A stretch of DNA of 53,677 nucleotides, taken from NCBI RefSeq assembly GCF_900546705.1, contig NZ_URDP01000009.1:1-53677 (forward strand), read 5' to 3'. This document shows, piece after piece, positions 8,689 through 17,228 of the stretch. Under the pieces are notes generated by a model. It saw nothing but the letters and a program-made list of their open reading frames with translations. It was not told the DNA's origin and ran no database searches. Within the stretch, counting starts at the first letter, position 1. Every line of letters begins with the position of its first letter. Both the position numbers and the translations under genes were made by a program. Origin of the DNA: an uncultured Oscillibacter sp. GTDB lineage: Bacteria; Bacillota; Clostridia; Oscillospirales; Oscillospiraceae.

Positions 8689-8724
8689 GGGAAGGGCTGC
8701 CGGGAGACCCGGCAGCCGCTTCCC
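8689..8724 (-). promoter_or_regulatory. Intercistronic hairpin between livK and livH
   Basis: A 16-bp stem with one bulge (8689-8704 with 8708-8724) lies in the livK-livH gap and has no T run on the minus strand. Such a structure usually protects the upstream mRNA and lets the binding protein be made in excess. A smaller hairpin (GGCAGC/GCTGCC, about 8648-8665) follows. Nothing else is recognisable in 8596-8759. Confidence 0.5.
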
Positions 8725-8759
8725 CGCGGTTTTACAAATTGTATGCGTCGCGCCGGAGA

Positions 8760-9932
8760 TTACTGGGGCAGGACGTACACGCCGTCCTGGATGACGAAGG
8801 CGGTGGGATCCTTGGACACGGCACCGTCGGCGGACCAGGTCATGCCCTTGCCGGTCAGGCCGTCATAGGACAGCGTGGGCATGACGGGGACGATGGCCTC
8901 GCAGATGTCGGCGGCGGACATGTCGGCCGTGCAGCCGGCGGACTCCAGAGCGGCCTTGAGGATGTACACGGCGTCATAGGCGTCGGCGGCGAACTGGTTG
9001 GGGGTCTCGCCGAACTGATCTTCATACTCGCTCACGAAGCTCTGGTTCTCCTCCAGGGTGGCGGAGAAGGGAGTCAGCAGCATGACGCCCTCGGCCAGAG
9101 CGGGATCAAAGCCCTCCATGGTCAGGATGCCGTCCATGCCGTCCACGCCGAAGAAGGTGGGCGCATAGCCCATGGCGTTGGCCTGGCTGAGGATGACGGA
9201 AGCGGGCTGATAGTACATGGGCAGGAACAACGTGTCGGCACCGGCGGCCTGGGCGGCAGTCAGCTGCACGGAGAAGTCGGTGGCGGTGTCCTTGGTGAAG
9301 GTGCCCTCATCCACGATGGTCAGGCCCTTGGACTCAGCCTCGGAGACGAAAGCGTCCCGGATGCCCTGAGAGTAGGCGTCATCGTTCTGATAGAGGACGT
9401 AGATCTTGGCGTCAGCCATGTTCTCAGCCATGTAGTCGGCGGAGCTGGTGCCCTGGTTGGGGTCGGTGAAGCAGACCTGGAAGACGTTGTCCTTGCCGGA
9501 GGTGACGTCGGTGGAGGAGGCGGAGGGGGTCAGCATGAAGGTCCGGTCCTCATAGCACTTGGCACCGACGGAAACAGAGGGGCCGGTGGTGGTGGGGCCG
9601 ACCAGCAGCTGCATACCCCAGTCCATCAGGTTGTTGTAGGCGTTGACGGAGGTCTCACCGTCGTTGACATCGTCCTCGCTCTTGAGCTCGAACCGGATGT
9701 CGCCGCCGGCGGCATTGATCTCGTCCACGGCGATCTTGGCGCCGTTGGCCACGGCCTGGCCGTAGATAGCAGCGTCACCGGTCAGGGGGCCGATGGTGCC
9801 GATCTTGAAGGCGGCGCCTTCCGCGGTGGCACCGTCTTCAGAGGTGGTGCCGCCATCCTGCTGGCCGCAGGCGGTGAGCCCGGCCACCATGGCCAGCGCC
9901 ATGGCAAGACATGCAAACTTCTTGTTCATCAT
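8760..9932 (-). CDS. livK: Substrate-binding lipoprotein of the Liv ABC transporter
   Basis: 390 aa. The N-terminus is a lipoprotein signal peptide (MMNKKF, a hydrophobic run, LTACGQQ) with the lipobox Cys near residue 23. A Gly/Thr/Glu-rich linker follows, then the Peripla_BP_6 fold starting IGTIGPLTGDAAIYGQAVANG. AYNNLMDWGMQLLVGPTTTGPS and the late DAVYILKAALE helix are typical. The protein sits on the outer face of the membrane and hands substrate to LivHM. AAAGGAG lies just before the two adjacent ATGs at 9932 and 9929. A TATAAT hexamer at 9956-9961 (minus strand) may be the -10 of this operon, but no good -35 is visible. Confidence 0.93.
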   Translation of the reverse strand: MMNKKFACLAMALAMVAGLTACGQQDGGTTSEDGATAEGAAFKIGTIGPLTGDAAIYGQAVANGAKIAVDEINAAGGDIRFELKSEDDVNDGETSVNAYNNLMDWGMQLLVGPTTTGPSVSVGAKCYEDRTFMLTPSASSTDVTSGKDNVFQVCFTDPNQGTSSADYMAENMADAKIYVLYQNDDAYSQGIRDAFVSEAESKGLTIVDEGTFTKDTATDFSVQLTAAQAAGADTLFLPMYYQPASVILSQANAMGYAPTFFGVDGMDGILTMEGFDPALAEGVMLLTPFSATLEENQSFVSEYEDQFGETPNQFAADAYDAVYILKAALESAGCTADMSAADICEAIVPVMPTLSYDGLTGKGMTWSADGAVSKDPTAFVIQDGVYVLPQ

Positions 9933-9960
9933 CTTTTCTCCTTTATTGAAAAAATATTAT

Positions 9961-9997
9961 ACAAAAAAGCGGCTCCGCCCATGAGCGGAACCGCTTT
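9961..9997 (-). terminator. Terminator of the small membrane protein gene
   Basis: Stem AAAGCGG-TCCGC with GCGGA-CCGCTTT and one mismatch (9966-9978, 9985-9997). On the minus strand it is followed by TTTTTTG. It separates the small gene from livK. Confidence 0.75.
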
Positions 9998-10003
9998 ACT
10001 GTA

Positions 10004-10276
10004 TCACAACAGTAATGTGCGCTTTCGCGGCATGGGGGATAAGAACCAACCCAGCAGGACTGCCAGCAAAGCCAGGTTCAGCAGGGAAATGCCCGCTACC
10101 AGAATGTTTACCAGGCATACCAGGGCGAAAATAATAATGGACGCCACAATAATGGCGTCCAGAATCACACGGATGGCAGTATAAGCGGCACAATGCGCGC
10201 AGGAGGAAGCGGCCTCTGCCTGATGGGCAGACGCACGATAGGACTTCATGTGGGAAGTGAACATTGCGTACGTCAT
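10004..10276 (-). CDS. Small membrane protein of unknown function
   Basis: 90 aa from the ATG at 10276, which has GAAAGGAG upstream. A longer in-frame start at 10330 lacks one. The first 35 residues are polar, with a CAHC pair. Two hydrophobic segments follow (about residues 36-56 and 58-78), then a basic PMPRKR tail, so both ends are probably cytoplasmic. I do not recognise the family. It has its own terminator and looks monocistronic. A real gene is supported by the ribosome site and terminator only. Confidence 0.65.
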   Translation of the reverse strand: MTYAMFTSHMKSYRASAHQAEAASSCAHCAAYTAIRVILDAIIVASIIIFALVCLVNILVAGISLLNLALLAVLLGWFLSPMPRKRTLLL

Positions 10277-10466
10277 GGTGCCGTCTCCTTTCTGCAAGAC
10301 TGCCTGGAAATTACTTTTTATTGTACTCATTCAAAGGACTAAAGTCAATCCGCTGTTTGCCGTCAAAACACACAGAAAACGGCGGAGCGAAACCGGTATT
10401 ATTTACAAAAAATTCAAAAAATGAGGCTGATTTAAAAAAATAGTTGCGCATAACAACAAAACGGGA

Positions 10467-10494
10467 TTGACTTGCAGGGGGGATATGATATGAT
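10467..10494 (+). promoter_or_regulatory. Promoter of the ABC exporter operon
   Basis: -35 TTGACT (10467-10472), 16 bp, -10 TATGAT (10489-10494). The -10 overlaps two in-frame ATGs (10490, 10493), which argues for translation starting further downstream. The rest of the 10277-10466 gap is AT-rich and shows nothing else clear. Confidence 0.6.
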
Positions 10495-10552
10495 GGGGAC
10501 AGACATACACGGGCTTTCGCAAACGTTTGAGCCCGGAGAGGAGGAAAAGGCT

Positions 10553-12262
10553 GTGCGGACGGTACTGGGGTATCTGCGGCCCTACTGGCTCCGGGTTGCC
10601 TGCGGCGTGAGCATCAAGTTTATGGCCGCGGTGCTGGAGCTTGTCTTGCCGCTGCTGCTGGCCCACGTGATCGACGATCTGGTGCCTCTGGGGGACATGG
10701 GACCCATCTGGCGGACGGGGGCGGTCATGGCGGCGGTGGCCTTCGGCGCCGTGGGATGCAACATCACGGCCAACCGGATGGCGGCGCGGGTGTCCATGGA
10801 GATGACCTGTGCCCTGCGCCGTGACCTGTACGCCAGGACGGCGGGCCTCTCCTGCGCCCAGATGGACCGGTTCTCCGTCTCATCCCTGGTCTCCCGCCTG
10901 ACCAACGATACATATAATGTGCATCAGATGGTGGATAAGGTGCAGCGGGGCGGCATCCGGGCCCCCATGCTGGTGCTGGGGGGACTGACACTGACGTTTT
11001 TGCTGGAGCCGGTGCTGGCACTGGTGCAGCTGGGGGTCTGCGCGGCCACGTTTTTCACCATCTATCAGGTGACGCGCCGGGGCATCCCCCGCTATACCGC
11101 CGCCCAGACGGCGGTGGACACGGTGGTGCGGATCATCCGGGAGAACGCTGCCGGCGTCCGGGTCATCAAGGCGCTGGGCTGTCAGAACCGGGAGCGGCAG
11201 CGGTTTGAAACGGCCAACGCCGCCGCCAGGGACCGGGAGTCCGAGGCCGGCGTGGTCATGGCGGCTGCCAACCCCACCACGGACTTTCTGCTGAACGTGG
11301 GGCTGATCCTGGTGGTAGCCGTGGGAGCGGTGCGGGTACAGGAGGGACGGATGGCCTCCGGGCAGATCGTGGCTTTTTTGTCCTACTTTACCCTGATTCA
11401 GACGGCCACCTTGGGCGTTTCCAAGACATTTTTGCGCATCAGCAAAGGCGCCGCCTCTGCCCGGCGCATCGAACAGGTACTGCATGCACTCATGGATCAG
11501 CCGGTGTACCTGCCGGAGAAGAAAAACGGCGCGGAGCTGGGCATGGAGCAGGTATCCTTTTCCTACCTGGGGGTGGAGCAGGACTTGAGTGAGGCCTCCT
11601 TTTCCCTGCAAAAGGGGCAGACGCTGGGCATCCTGGGCCCCACTGGCAGCGGAAAGACCACGCTGGTGAGTCTGCTGCTGCGGCTGTACGACGCGGACGA
11701 GGGCACCGTGTGGGTGGGCGGCGCGGATGTGCGGTCTTACCAGCGCCGGGCGCTGTCCGACCGGTTCGGCGTGGTGTTCCAGAACGACACGCTGCTGGCA
11801 GGCACGGTCTATGAAAATATCTCCTTTTTGCGCCATCTTCCCCGGGAGGACGTGGAGCGGGCGGCGCGGACGGCCCAGGCCTGGTCGTTCATCTCCCGGA
11901 TGCCGGGGGGACTGGACGCGGCGGTGGAGCTGCGGGGGGCCAACCTCTCCGGCGGCCAGCGCCAGCGGCTGCTGGTCGCCCGGGCTTTGGCGGGCCGTCC
12001 GCCGGTGCTGGTGCTGGACAGTGCGGACAGCGCCCTGGACTACCGCACCGCTGCGGCGCTCCACGCCGCCGTCCACCGGGAATTTCCGGACATCACCCTG
12101 GTGGTGATCTCCGAGCGGATTGCCTCGCTGCGTCAGGCGGACCACATCTTGGTGCTGGAGGACGGGTGCATCACCCACCAGGGGAGCCATGAGGCACTGA
12201 TCCGGGATTGTCCCCGTTACCGGCGCATGGCCCAGCTGCAAATGGGGGAGGAGGCCGTATGA
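10553..12262 (+). CDS. ABC exporter half-transporter, subunit with the degenerate ATPase site
   Basis: 569 aa from the GTG at 10553, which has GAGAGGAGG about 9 nt upstream. ATGs at 10490/10493 are possible starts but lie in the -10 box. A six-helix type I exporter membrane domain covers residues 1-320. The ATPase follows: Walker A GPTGSGKTT near 362, signature LSGGQRQR near 464, Walker B VLVLDSADSALD near 485. The catalytic Glu after the Walker B Asp is Ser, so this subunit's own site should hydrolyse ATP poorly, as in heterodimeric exporters such as TM287/288 and BmrCD. The second half-transporter overlaps its stop by ATGA. Substrate unknown (drug, lipid or peptide). Confidence 0.9.
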   Translation: MRTVLGYLRPYWLRVACGVSIKFMAAVLELVLPLLLAHVIDDLVPLGDMGPIWRTGAVMAAVAFGAVGCNITANRMAARVSMEMTCALRRDLYARTAGLSCAQMDRFSVSSLVSRLTNDTYNVHQMVDKVQRGGIRAPMLVLGGLTLTFLLEPVLALVQLGVCAATFFTIYQVTRRGIPRYTAAQTAVDTVVRIIRENAAGVRVIKALGCQNRERQRFETANAAARDRESEAGVVMAAANPTTDFLLNVGLILVVAVGAVRVQEGRMASGQIVAFLSYFTLIQTATLGVSKTFLRISKGAASARRIEQVLHALMDQPVYLPEKKNGAELGMEQVSFSYLGVEQDLSEASFSLQKGQTLGILGPTGSGKTTLVSLLLRLYDADEGTVWVGGADVRSYQRRALSDRFGVVFQNDTLLAGTVYENISFLRHLPREDVERAARTAQAWSFISRMPGGLDAAVELRGANLSGGQRQRLLVARALAGRPPVLVLDSADSALDYRTAAALHAAVHREFPDITLVVISERIASLRQADHILVLEDGCITHQGSHEALIRDCPRYRRMAQLQMGEEAV

Positions 12263-14010
12263 AGAAAAAACGAGCGGTGCTGCGGCGGCTGTGGCCGTTT
12301 CTGCGGCCCTACGGCGGGAGGCTGTGCGTCCTGGCGGTGTGTTTGGTGGCCAACAACCTGCTGACGCTGTGCATCCCCATGCTCTCAGGCTGGGGGGTAG
12401 GCGCTGTGGGCACGGAGCCGGGGGCGGTGGACTTTGGGGCGGTGGGGCGCTGCTGCGCCGGGATGGGTGTGTGCTGCGCCGGGGCATCCGCCCTGAACTA
12501 CCTGGTCTCGTCCCGGATGATCCGCCTGGCCCAGTCCGTGTCCTATGACCTGCGCCGGGCGGCGTTCGACCGGGTCAGCGAACTGCCGGTGGAGTATTTT
12601 GACACTCACCCCGCCGGGGACATCATCAGCCGCATCTGCTACGACGTGGATACGGTGAATGCTACGCTGTCCACGGATCTTTTGCAGATTGCCACCAGCT
12701 TTTTGACGGTGGGGGGCTCCTTTGCCATGCTGCTGCTTCTCTCGCCCAGGCTGTCGCTGGTATTTTTCGTAACGGTGCCGCTGTCGGTGGTGCTCACCTG
12801 GGCCCAGATGCGGCGGATTCAGCCCCTGTTCCGCCGGCGGTCCCGGGAGCTGGGTGCCCTCAACGGATTTGCGGAGGAGCGGATGGCCTGCCGCCAGGCC
12901 ATCCGGGTCTACGGGGTGGAGGAGGCGGACATCCGCCAGTTTTCCGAATTCAACGAGAAGGCGTCCCGGGCCTACTATGAGGCCGACCGGGCCAGTGTGG
13001 CCCTGGGACCCTCGGTGAACTTCATCAACAACCTGTCCCTGGCCGCCATCAGCGTGTTCGGCGCCCTGCTGTATCTGGGCGGGGGACTGCCTCTGAGCAC
13101 GCTGACCTCCTTTGTGCTCTACTCCCGGAAGTTCTCCGGCCCCATCCGGGAGGCGGCGGATCTGCTGGGGGAGCTCCAGGCCAGCGTGGCGGCGGCAGAG
13201 CGGGTGCTGGAGCTGATCGCACAGCCAACCGAGCCGGGGGACGGGCCGGACGCGGTACCTGCCAAATCCCTGCGGGGCGCCATCGACTTTGACCGTGTGG
13301 TGTTCGGCTACGACCCGCAAAAGCCGGTGCTGCGGGAATTCACTGCCCACATTCCGGCGGGGACGCTGGTGGCGGTGGTGGGGGCCACCGGCGCGGGAAA
13401 GACCACGCTGGTGAGCCTGCTGCTGCGGTTCTACACGCCACAGAGCGGCTCCATCACCATCGACGGCGTACCGGTAGGGGACTACAGCCGGGACGGGCTG
13501 CGCCGGCGATTGGCGCTGGTGATGCAGGACACCTGGCTCTTCGGCGGCACCATTGCCGAAAATATCGCCTACGGCACACCCGGCGCCACCCGGGAGCAGA
13601 TCATCCAGGCGGCCAAGGCGGCCCGCATTCACCGCTATATCATGTCGCTGCCCCAGGGATATGACACGGTGCTCGCGGATGAGGGAGCAGGGGTGTCCAA
13701 GGGCCAGCGGCAGCTGCTGGCCATCGCCCGGTGCTTTCTGACGGATGCGGACATCGTGATTTTGGACGAGGCCACCTCCAACGTGGACACGGAGACGGAG
13801 GGGGCCATCAGCCAGGCCATGGAGAATCTGCGCCGTGGCCGCACCTGCTTTGTCATCGCCCACCGACTGGCCACCATCCGGGGAGCCGACCGGATTCTGG
13901 TGCTGGAAAACGGCACCGTGGCCGAGTCGGGTACCCACGACGAGCTGCTGCGCCGTGGCGGTACCTACGCGGCGTTGTACGCCGCCCAGTGGGCCCGTGA
14001 GGATCTGTGA
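12259..14010 (+). CDS. ABC exporter half-transporter, subunit with the consensus Walker B
   Basis: 583 aa, start overlapping the upstream stop (ATGA). The membrane domain covers about residues 1-330. In the ATPase, Walker A GATGAGKTT is near 374, the signature is altered to VSKGQRQ near 478, and Walker B IVILDEATSNVD near 498 keeps the catalytic Glu. Together with the partner this gives one consensus site (this Walker A/B with the partner's LSGGQ) and one degenerate site, the standard asymmetric heterodimer. MSLPQGYDTVLADEGAG is typical of the MdlB/BmrA group. A terminator follows directly. Confidence 0.92.
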   Translation: MKKKRAVLRRLWPFLRPYGGRLCVLAVCLVANNLLTLCIPMLSGWGVGAVGTEPGAVDFGAVGRCCAGMGVCCAGASALNYLVSSRMIRLAQSVSYDLRRAAFDRVSELPVEYFDTHPAGDIISRICYDVDTVNATLSTDLLQIATSFLTVGGSFAMLLLLSPRLSLVFFVTVPLSVVLTWAQMRRIQPLFRRRSRELGALNGFAEERMACRQAIRVYGVEEADIRQFSEFNEKASRAYYEADRASVALGPSVNFINNLSLAAISVFGALLYLGGGLPLSTLTSFVLYSRKFSGPIREAADLLGELQASVAAAERVLELIAQPTEPGDGPDAVPAKSLRGAIDFDRVVFGYDPQKPVLREFTAHIPAGTLVAVVGATGAGKTTLVSLLLRFYTPQSGSITIDGVPVGDYSRDGLRRRLALVMQDTWLFGGTIAENIAYGTPGATREQIIQAAKAARIHRYIMSLPQGYDTVLADEGAGVSKGQRQLLAIARCFLTDADIVILDEATSNVDTETEGAISQAMENLRRGRTCFVIAHRLATIRGADRILVLENGTVAESGTHDELLRRGGTYAALYAAQWAREDL

Positions 14011-14025
14011 GCGGAGAGAAAAAGA

Positions 14026-14065
14026 GAGCCGGAGAGGCGATTGCCTCTCCGGCTCCTTGTTTTCC
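14026..14065 (+). terminator. Terminator of the ABC exporter operon
   Basis: Perfect 13-bp stem (14026-14038 with 14043-14055), loop GATT, then CTTGTTTT. It lies between convergent transcripts. Confidence 0.85.
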
Positions 14066-14085
14066 GGTCAGACTGCCGGGAACGA

Positions 14086-15261
14086 TCAATAGCACTTGCG
14101 GTAGATGGCCTCTTCGCTCTCCAGATCGAAGGGATAGTAGGCGTTGGTCATCAGGCGCTGCTGGTTGGCCTCCACGGACAGGGGGAAGGCCTTGAAGTCG
14201 GCTTCGGTGAAGCCGCAGTCCCGCAGGGGGCGCAGGGGCAGAATGCGCTGGAGCAGGGCGTTGAGGTAGGGAATGGCGTCCTTGACCTCGCAGCCGGTGA
14301 TGCTGGCAATGAGCTGCTTGAACTTCATGATCTCGCCGTCGGGCTTCTTCTCATCGTAGTAGTCCAGAATGGCGCCGAAGAGCATGTAGTTGCTCTCGCC
14401 GTGAGGCACATGATAGGTGCCGCCCAGAGGGAAGCTCATGCCGTGGACAGGGCCGCAGCCGGCCTTCAGGAAGGCGATGCCGGCGTAGAAGGAAGCGGTG
14501 ACGAACTCGTCCATATACTCGAAGCGGGCATCCTGACCCTTCTCGTCGATGAGCTTGAAGCCCTTGAGGATCATGTCCATGGCCTTCTCGCTGAAGAGCT
14601 CAGAGGTCATGGTCTTGCGGTGGGGGCTCAGGAAGGACTCAGTGGCGTGGACCAGAGCGTCGATGGCGGAGCAGGCAAAGGGCTTGTAGGGCAGGGTCCG
14701 CAGCAGGTCGGGGATCAGGCACACCTTGTTGGGGATGATGTCGTCGGACACCAGGCCCAGCTTGGTCTCGCCGCCGGTGAGCACGCCGTCCTTCTCGTCC
14801 TTGACGATGGCCACGGAGATGTTGGTGCACTCGGAGCCGGTGCCGCAGGTGGTGGGGATGGCAATGACGTCCTTCTCATGCACAACGGGGAAGCGCTTGA
14901 AATACAGGTTGTGCACGGTGTCGGGACGCTTGCAGCCCAGCAGCTTGCAAAGGTCCATGATGGCGCCGCCGCCCACAGCGATGACACGGTCATAGCTGTC
15001 GTAGGGGATGGCGTCGTACATGACTTGGATCATTTCCTCGCTGGGCTCGCCGGCACCGAACTTCTCCTGGAACACGAAGTTGCACTTGAGGCCCAGGTCC
15101 TTCATGAAGGGGGTGTAGATGAACTCGTTGGTGAGCACCACATCCCGCTCGTTCAGGTTGAATTCCTTGGCCATGTCGGCAAAGGTCTTGAACTTGTACA
15201 CGGTGGGGGCAAAGATAATTTCTCTCTTGTCGGCCATCAAAGAAGCGCTGAATGCATCCAT
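14086..15261 (-). CDS. Iron-type alcohol dehydrogenase, 4-hydroxybutyrate dehydrogenase-like
   Basis: 391 aa, group III (Fe-ADH) fold. The NAD-binding part has IAVGGGAIMDLCKLL near residues 93-107 and IPTTCGTGSE near 135. The metal ligands are visible as D and H in SAIDALVHATESFLS, H in GPVHGMSFPLGG and H in YHVPHGESN. The closest remembered group is NAD-dependent 4-hydroxybutyrate dehydrogenase, which interconverts a short-chain aldehyde and alcohol. Placed last in an operon with transketolase and an IolG-like dehydrogenase, it may instead reduce an aldehyde released by transketolase. That is inference. GGAGAA precedes the ATG. Confidence 0.88.
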   Translation of the reverse strand: MDAFSASLMADKREIIFAPTVYKFKTFADMAKEFNLNERDVVLTNEFIYTPFMKDLGLKCNFVFQEKFGAGEPSEEMIQVMYDAIPYDSYDRVIAVGGGAIMDLCKLLGCKRPDTVHNLYFKRFPVVHEKDVIAIPTTCGTGSECTNISVAIVKDEKDGVLTGGETKLGLVSDDIIPNKVCLIPDLLRTLPYKPFACSAIDALVHATESFLSPHRKTMTSELFSEKAMDMILKGFKLIDEKGQDARFEYMDEFVTASFYAGIAFLKAGCGPVHGMSFPLGGTYHVPHGESNYMLFGAILDYYDEKKPDGEIMKFKQLIASITGCEVKDAIPYLNALLQRILPLRPLRDCGFTEADFKAFPLSVEANQQRLMTNAYYPFDLESEEAIYRKCY

Positions 15262-15336
15262 GTTTGGTTCTCCTTTACAAATTATTTGCTATGGCGATAC
15301 AGGCAGGGCCCGACGGGCCCTGCCGGGTATCCGAAA

Positions 15337-16308
15337 TTACTTGCGGGAGACGGCCTTCTTCACCGCGGCGACGATGTTGGCCGCGCGCAGGCCGTACTCG
15401 TCCATCAGGAAGTCCTGGGGACCCACCTGGCCGAACCGGTCCTGCACGCCCACGAACTCCTGCACGGTGGGCAGGTTCTTGGCCAGGCAGTTGGCCACCA
15501 CGCTGCCCAGACCGCAGGTGACGTTGTGGTTTTCGGCAGTGACGATAGCACCGGTCTCGCGGGCGGCCTTGATGACCAGCTCCTCGTCCAGGGGCTTCCA
15601 GGTGAACATATCGATGACCCGGACGGAGATGCCCTCCGCAGCCAGGGCCTCGTAGGCCTTCAGGCTCTCGTCCACCATGATGCCGGAGGTGATGATGGTG
15701 GCCACGTCCTTGTCAGACTCGTGGAGCACCACGCCCTTGCCGATCTCAAACTCGGAGCCCTCGCCGTAGACCTGGATGATGCCCTTGCGGACGAAGCGGG
15801 TGTAGCTGACGCCCTCCACGTTCACCAGCTGACGGGTGATGCTCTTGAGCTGGTCGTAGTCGGCGGGGTCCAGCACGGTGGTGCCGGGGATGGACAGATA
15901 CATGCCGCCGTCCTCCAGGGGCATGTGGGTGCCGCCGTTGAACGCGGCGGTGACACCGGCGTCGGAGCCCAGAACCCGGACGCTGAGGCCCGCGTAGGCG
16001 GCGGACATGTAGATCTGGTCATAGCAGCGGCGGGAGGAGAAGGTACCGAAGGAGTGGAAGAAGACCTTCTTGCCGGTGGCAGCAAGACCGGCGGCCACGC
16101 CGGCGCCGTTGGCCTCGGCGATACCGGCCTCAAAGGCCCGGTCGGGATAATTCTTCTTGAGCATCTTGGTGTTGATGCAGCCCATCAGGTCGCAGTCCAC
16201 GTAGCAGATGGACTTGTCCTCCGCCATCATCTCGTTCAGAGTCAGAGCGAGACCATCCCGGCAGGCCCGGGAATCCTTTTCATGCTTTCCGATCAGTTTC
16301 ACATTCAT
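15337..16308 (-). CDS. Transketolase, C-terminal (pyrimidine/transketolase-C) subunit
   Basis: 323 aa. FEAGIAEANGAGVAAGLAATGKKVFFHSFGTFSSRRCYDQI (residues about 59-99) is the pyrimidine-binding domain with the Glu that activates thiamine diphosphate. The C-terminal domain ends with FGQVGPQDFLMDEYGL. It forms the enzyme with the adjacent N-terminal subunit, moving two-carbon ketol units between sugar phosphates or related ketoses. Split transketolases in clostridial catabolic operons are often dedicated to a particular sugar. The gap to the upstream subunit is 15 nt. Confidence 0.93.
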   Translation of the reverse strand: MNVKLIGKHEKDSRACRDGLALTLNEMMAEDKSICYVDCDLMGCINTKMLKKNYPDRAFEAGIAEANGAGVAAGLAATGKKVFFHSFGTFSSRRCYDQIYMSAAYAGLSVRVLGSDAGVTAAFNGGTHMPLEDGGMYLSIPGTTVLDPADYDQLKSITRQLVNVEGVSYTRFVRKGIIQVYGEGSEFEIGKGVVLHESDKDVATIITSGIMVDESLKAYEALAAEGISVRVIDMFTWKPLDEELVIKAARETGAIVTAENHNVTCGLGSVVANCLAKNLPTVQEFVGVQDRFGQVGPQDFLMDEYGLRAANIVAAVKKAVSRK

Positions 16309-16323
16309 AGCTCTGGCCCTCCT

Positions 16324-17157
16324 TTAAGCGTTCTTGGCGTCTTCGTAAGCCTTTTCGGCAGCGGCCAGCGCCTCGGCCCACTGTTCTTCGTTGGGCTGAG
16401 AGGAGTGGTCGTGCTTGGGCTCGGCGAAGGTGGCACCCTTGCCCTTGCAGGTGTCCAGCACGATGCAGCTGGGCACACCCTTCTTGGCGAAGGCGTTCTG
16501 GATGGCGTTATAGATGGCGGTCACGTCGTGGCCGTCGATCTCCTGGGTGTACAGGCCGAAGGCCTCAGCCTTCTTGGCCAGGTCGCCGTGGGCCAGAATG
16601 TCGTCGGTGGGGCCGTCCAGCTGATAGCCGTTCTTATCGATGAAGAAGATGATGTTGTCCAGCTTGTGGGCGTAGGCAAAATGGAAGCCCTCCCACACCT
16701 GGCCCTCGTCGGCCTCGCCGTCGCCCACCACGCAGAAGACGTGGTTGGTGCGGCCGTCGATCTTGTTGCCAAGAGCGGCGCCCACAGCGGTGGACACGCC
16801 CTGACCCAGAGAGCCGGTGGTCAGATCCACGCCGGGGGTCAGCTTGCGGTCGGTGTGGCTGGGGAACTTGGTGTGGGGATGATTGAGGGTATAGGCCTCC
16901 TCCATGGGATAGTAGCCCATCAGGCCGTAGGTGGCGTAGGCCACGGGGCCGGCGTGGCCCTTGGACAGCACCATCCAGTCGCGGTCTTCCCAGCGGGGGT
17001 TCTTGGGGTCGAATTTCATGACCTCGCCGTAAAGGACGGCCATCAGGTCAGCCAGATCCATGGAGCCGCCCACATGGCCGAACCCACGGGAGTGGATGAC
17101 CTTCAGAGTCTCCAGACGAATCTGAGCTGCCAGAACCTTGCAGTTTTTCTCATTCAT
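16324..17157 (-). CDS. Transketolase, N-terminal (thiamine diphosphate) subunit
   Basis: 277 aa from the ATG at 17157, preceded by AAGGAAAGGAAG. Thiamine-site landmarks: HSRGFGHVGGSMDLADLMAVLY near the start, LSKGHAGPVAYA, TTGSLGQGVSTAVGAALG and GDGEADEGQVWEG with its Mg-binding Asp. The C-terminal HDHSSQPNEEQW is typical of the split subunit. Housekeeping transketolases of many bacteria are single 650-aa chains, so this pair is probably pathway-specific. Confidence 0.93.
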   Translation of the reverse strand: MNEKNCKVLAAQIRLETLKVIHSRGFGHVGGSMDLADLMAVLYGEVMKFDPKNPRWEDRDWMVLSKGHAGPVAYATYGLMGYYPMEEAYTLNHPHTKFPSHTDRKLTPGVDLTTGSLGQGVSTAVGAALGNKIDGRTNHVFCVVGDGEADEGQVWEGFHFAYAHKLDNIIFFIDKNGYQLDGPTDDILAHGDLAKKAEAFGLYTQEIDGHDVTAIYNAIQNAFAKKGVPSCIVLDTCKGKGATFAEPKHDHSSQPNEEQWAEALAAAEKAYEDAKNA

Positions 17158-17228
17158 CGGGTGTTTCTTCCTTTCCTTTTTTGATTGGCGGACGCAGGGC
17201 CAAAGCCCGGCGGCGCCGGATGCACGGA

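Noticed and set aside
8640..8724. Rho-independent terminator between livK and livH
   Set aside because: The hairpin is strong but lacks a T run on the transcribed strand, so it is listed as an intercistronic structure.
6409..8868. An 819-aa plus-strand frame opposite livG-livM-livH
   Set aside because: Antisense shadow of conserved transporter genes. The composition (His, Gln, Gly, Asp rich) is that of reversed membrane-protein codons.
9956..9984. Complete livK promoter
   Set aside because: TATAAT is present but the -35 position falls in a terminator hairpin with no similarity to TTGACA. Only mentioned under livK.
14041..17184. A 1047-aa plus-strand reading frame opposite the alcohol dehydrogenase and transketolase genes
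   Set aside because: It is a high-GC mirror of three well-recognised minus-strand genes, rich in Gly, Ala, His and Val, with no domain I recognise and no ribosome site.
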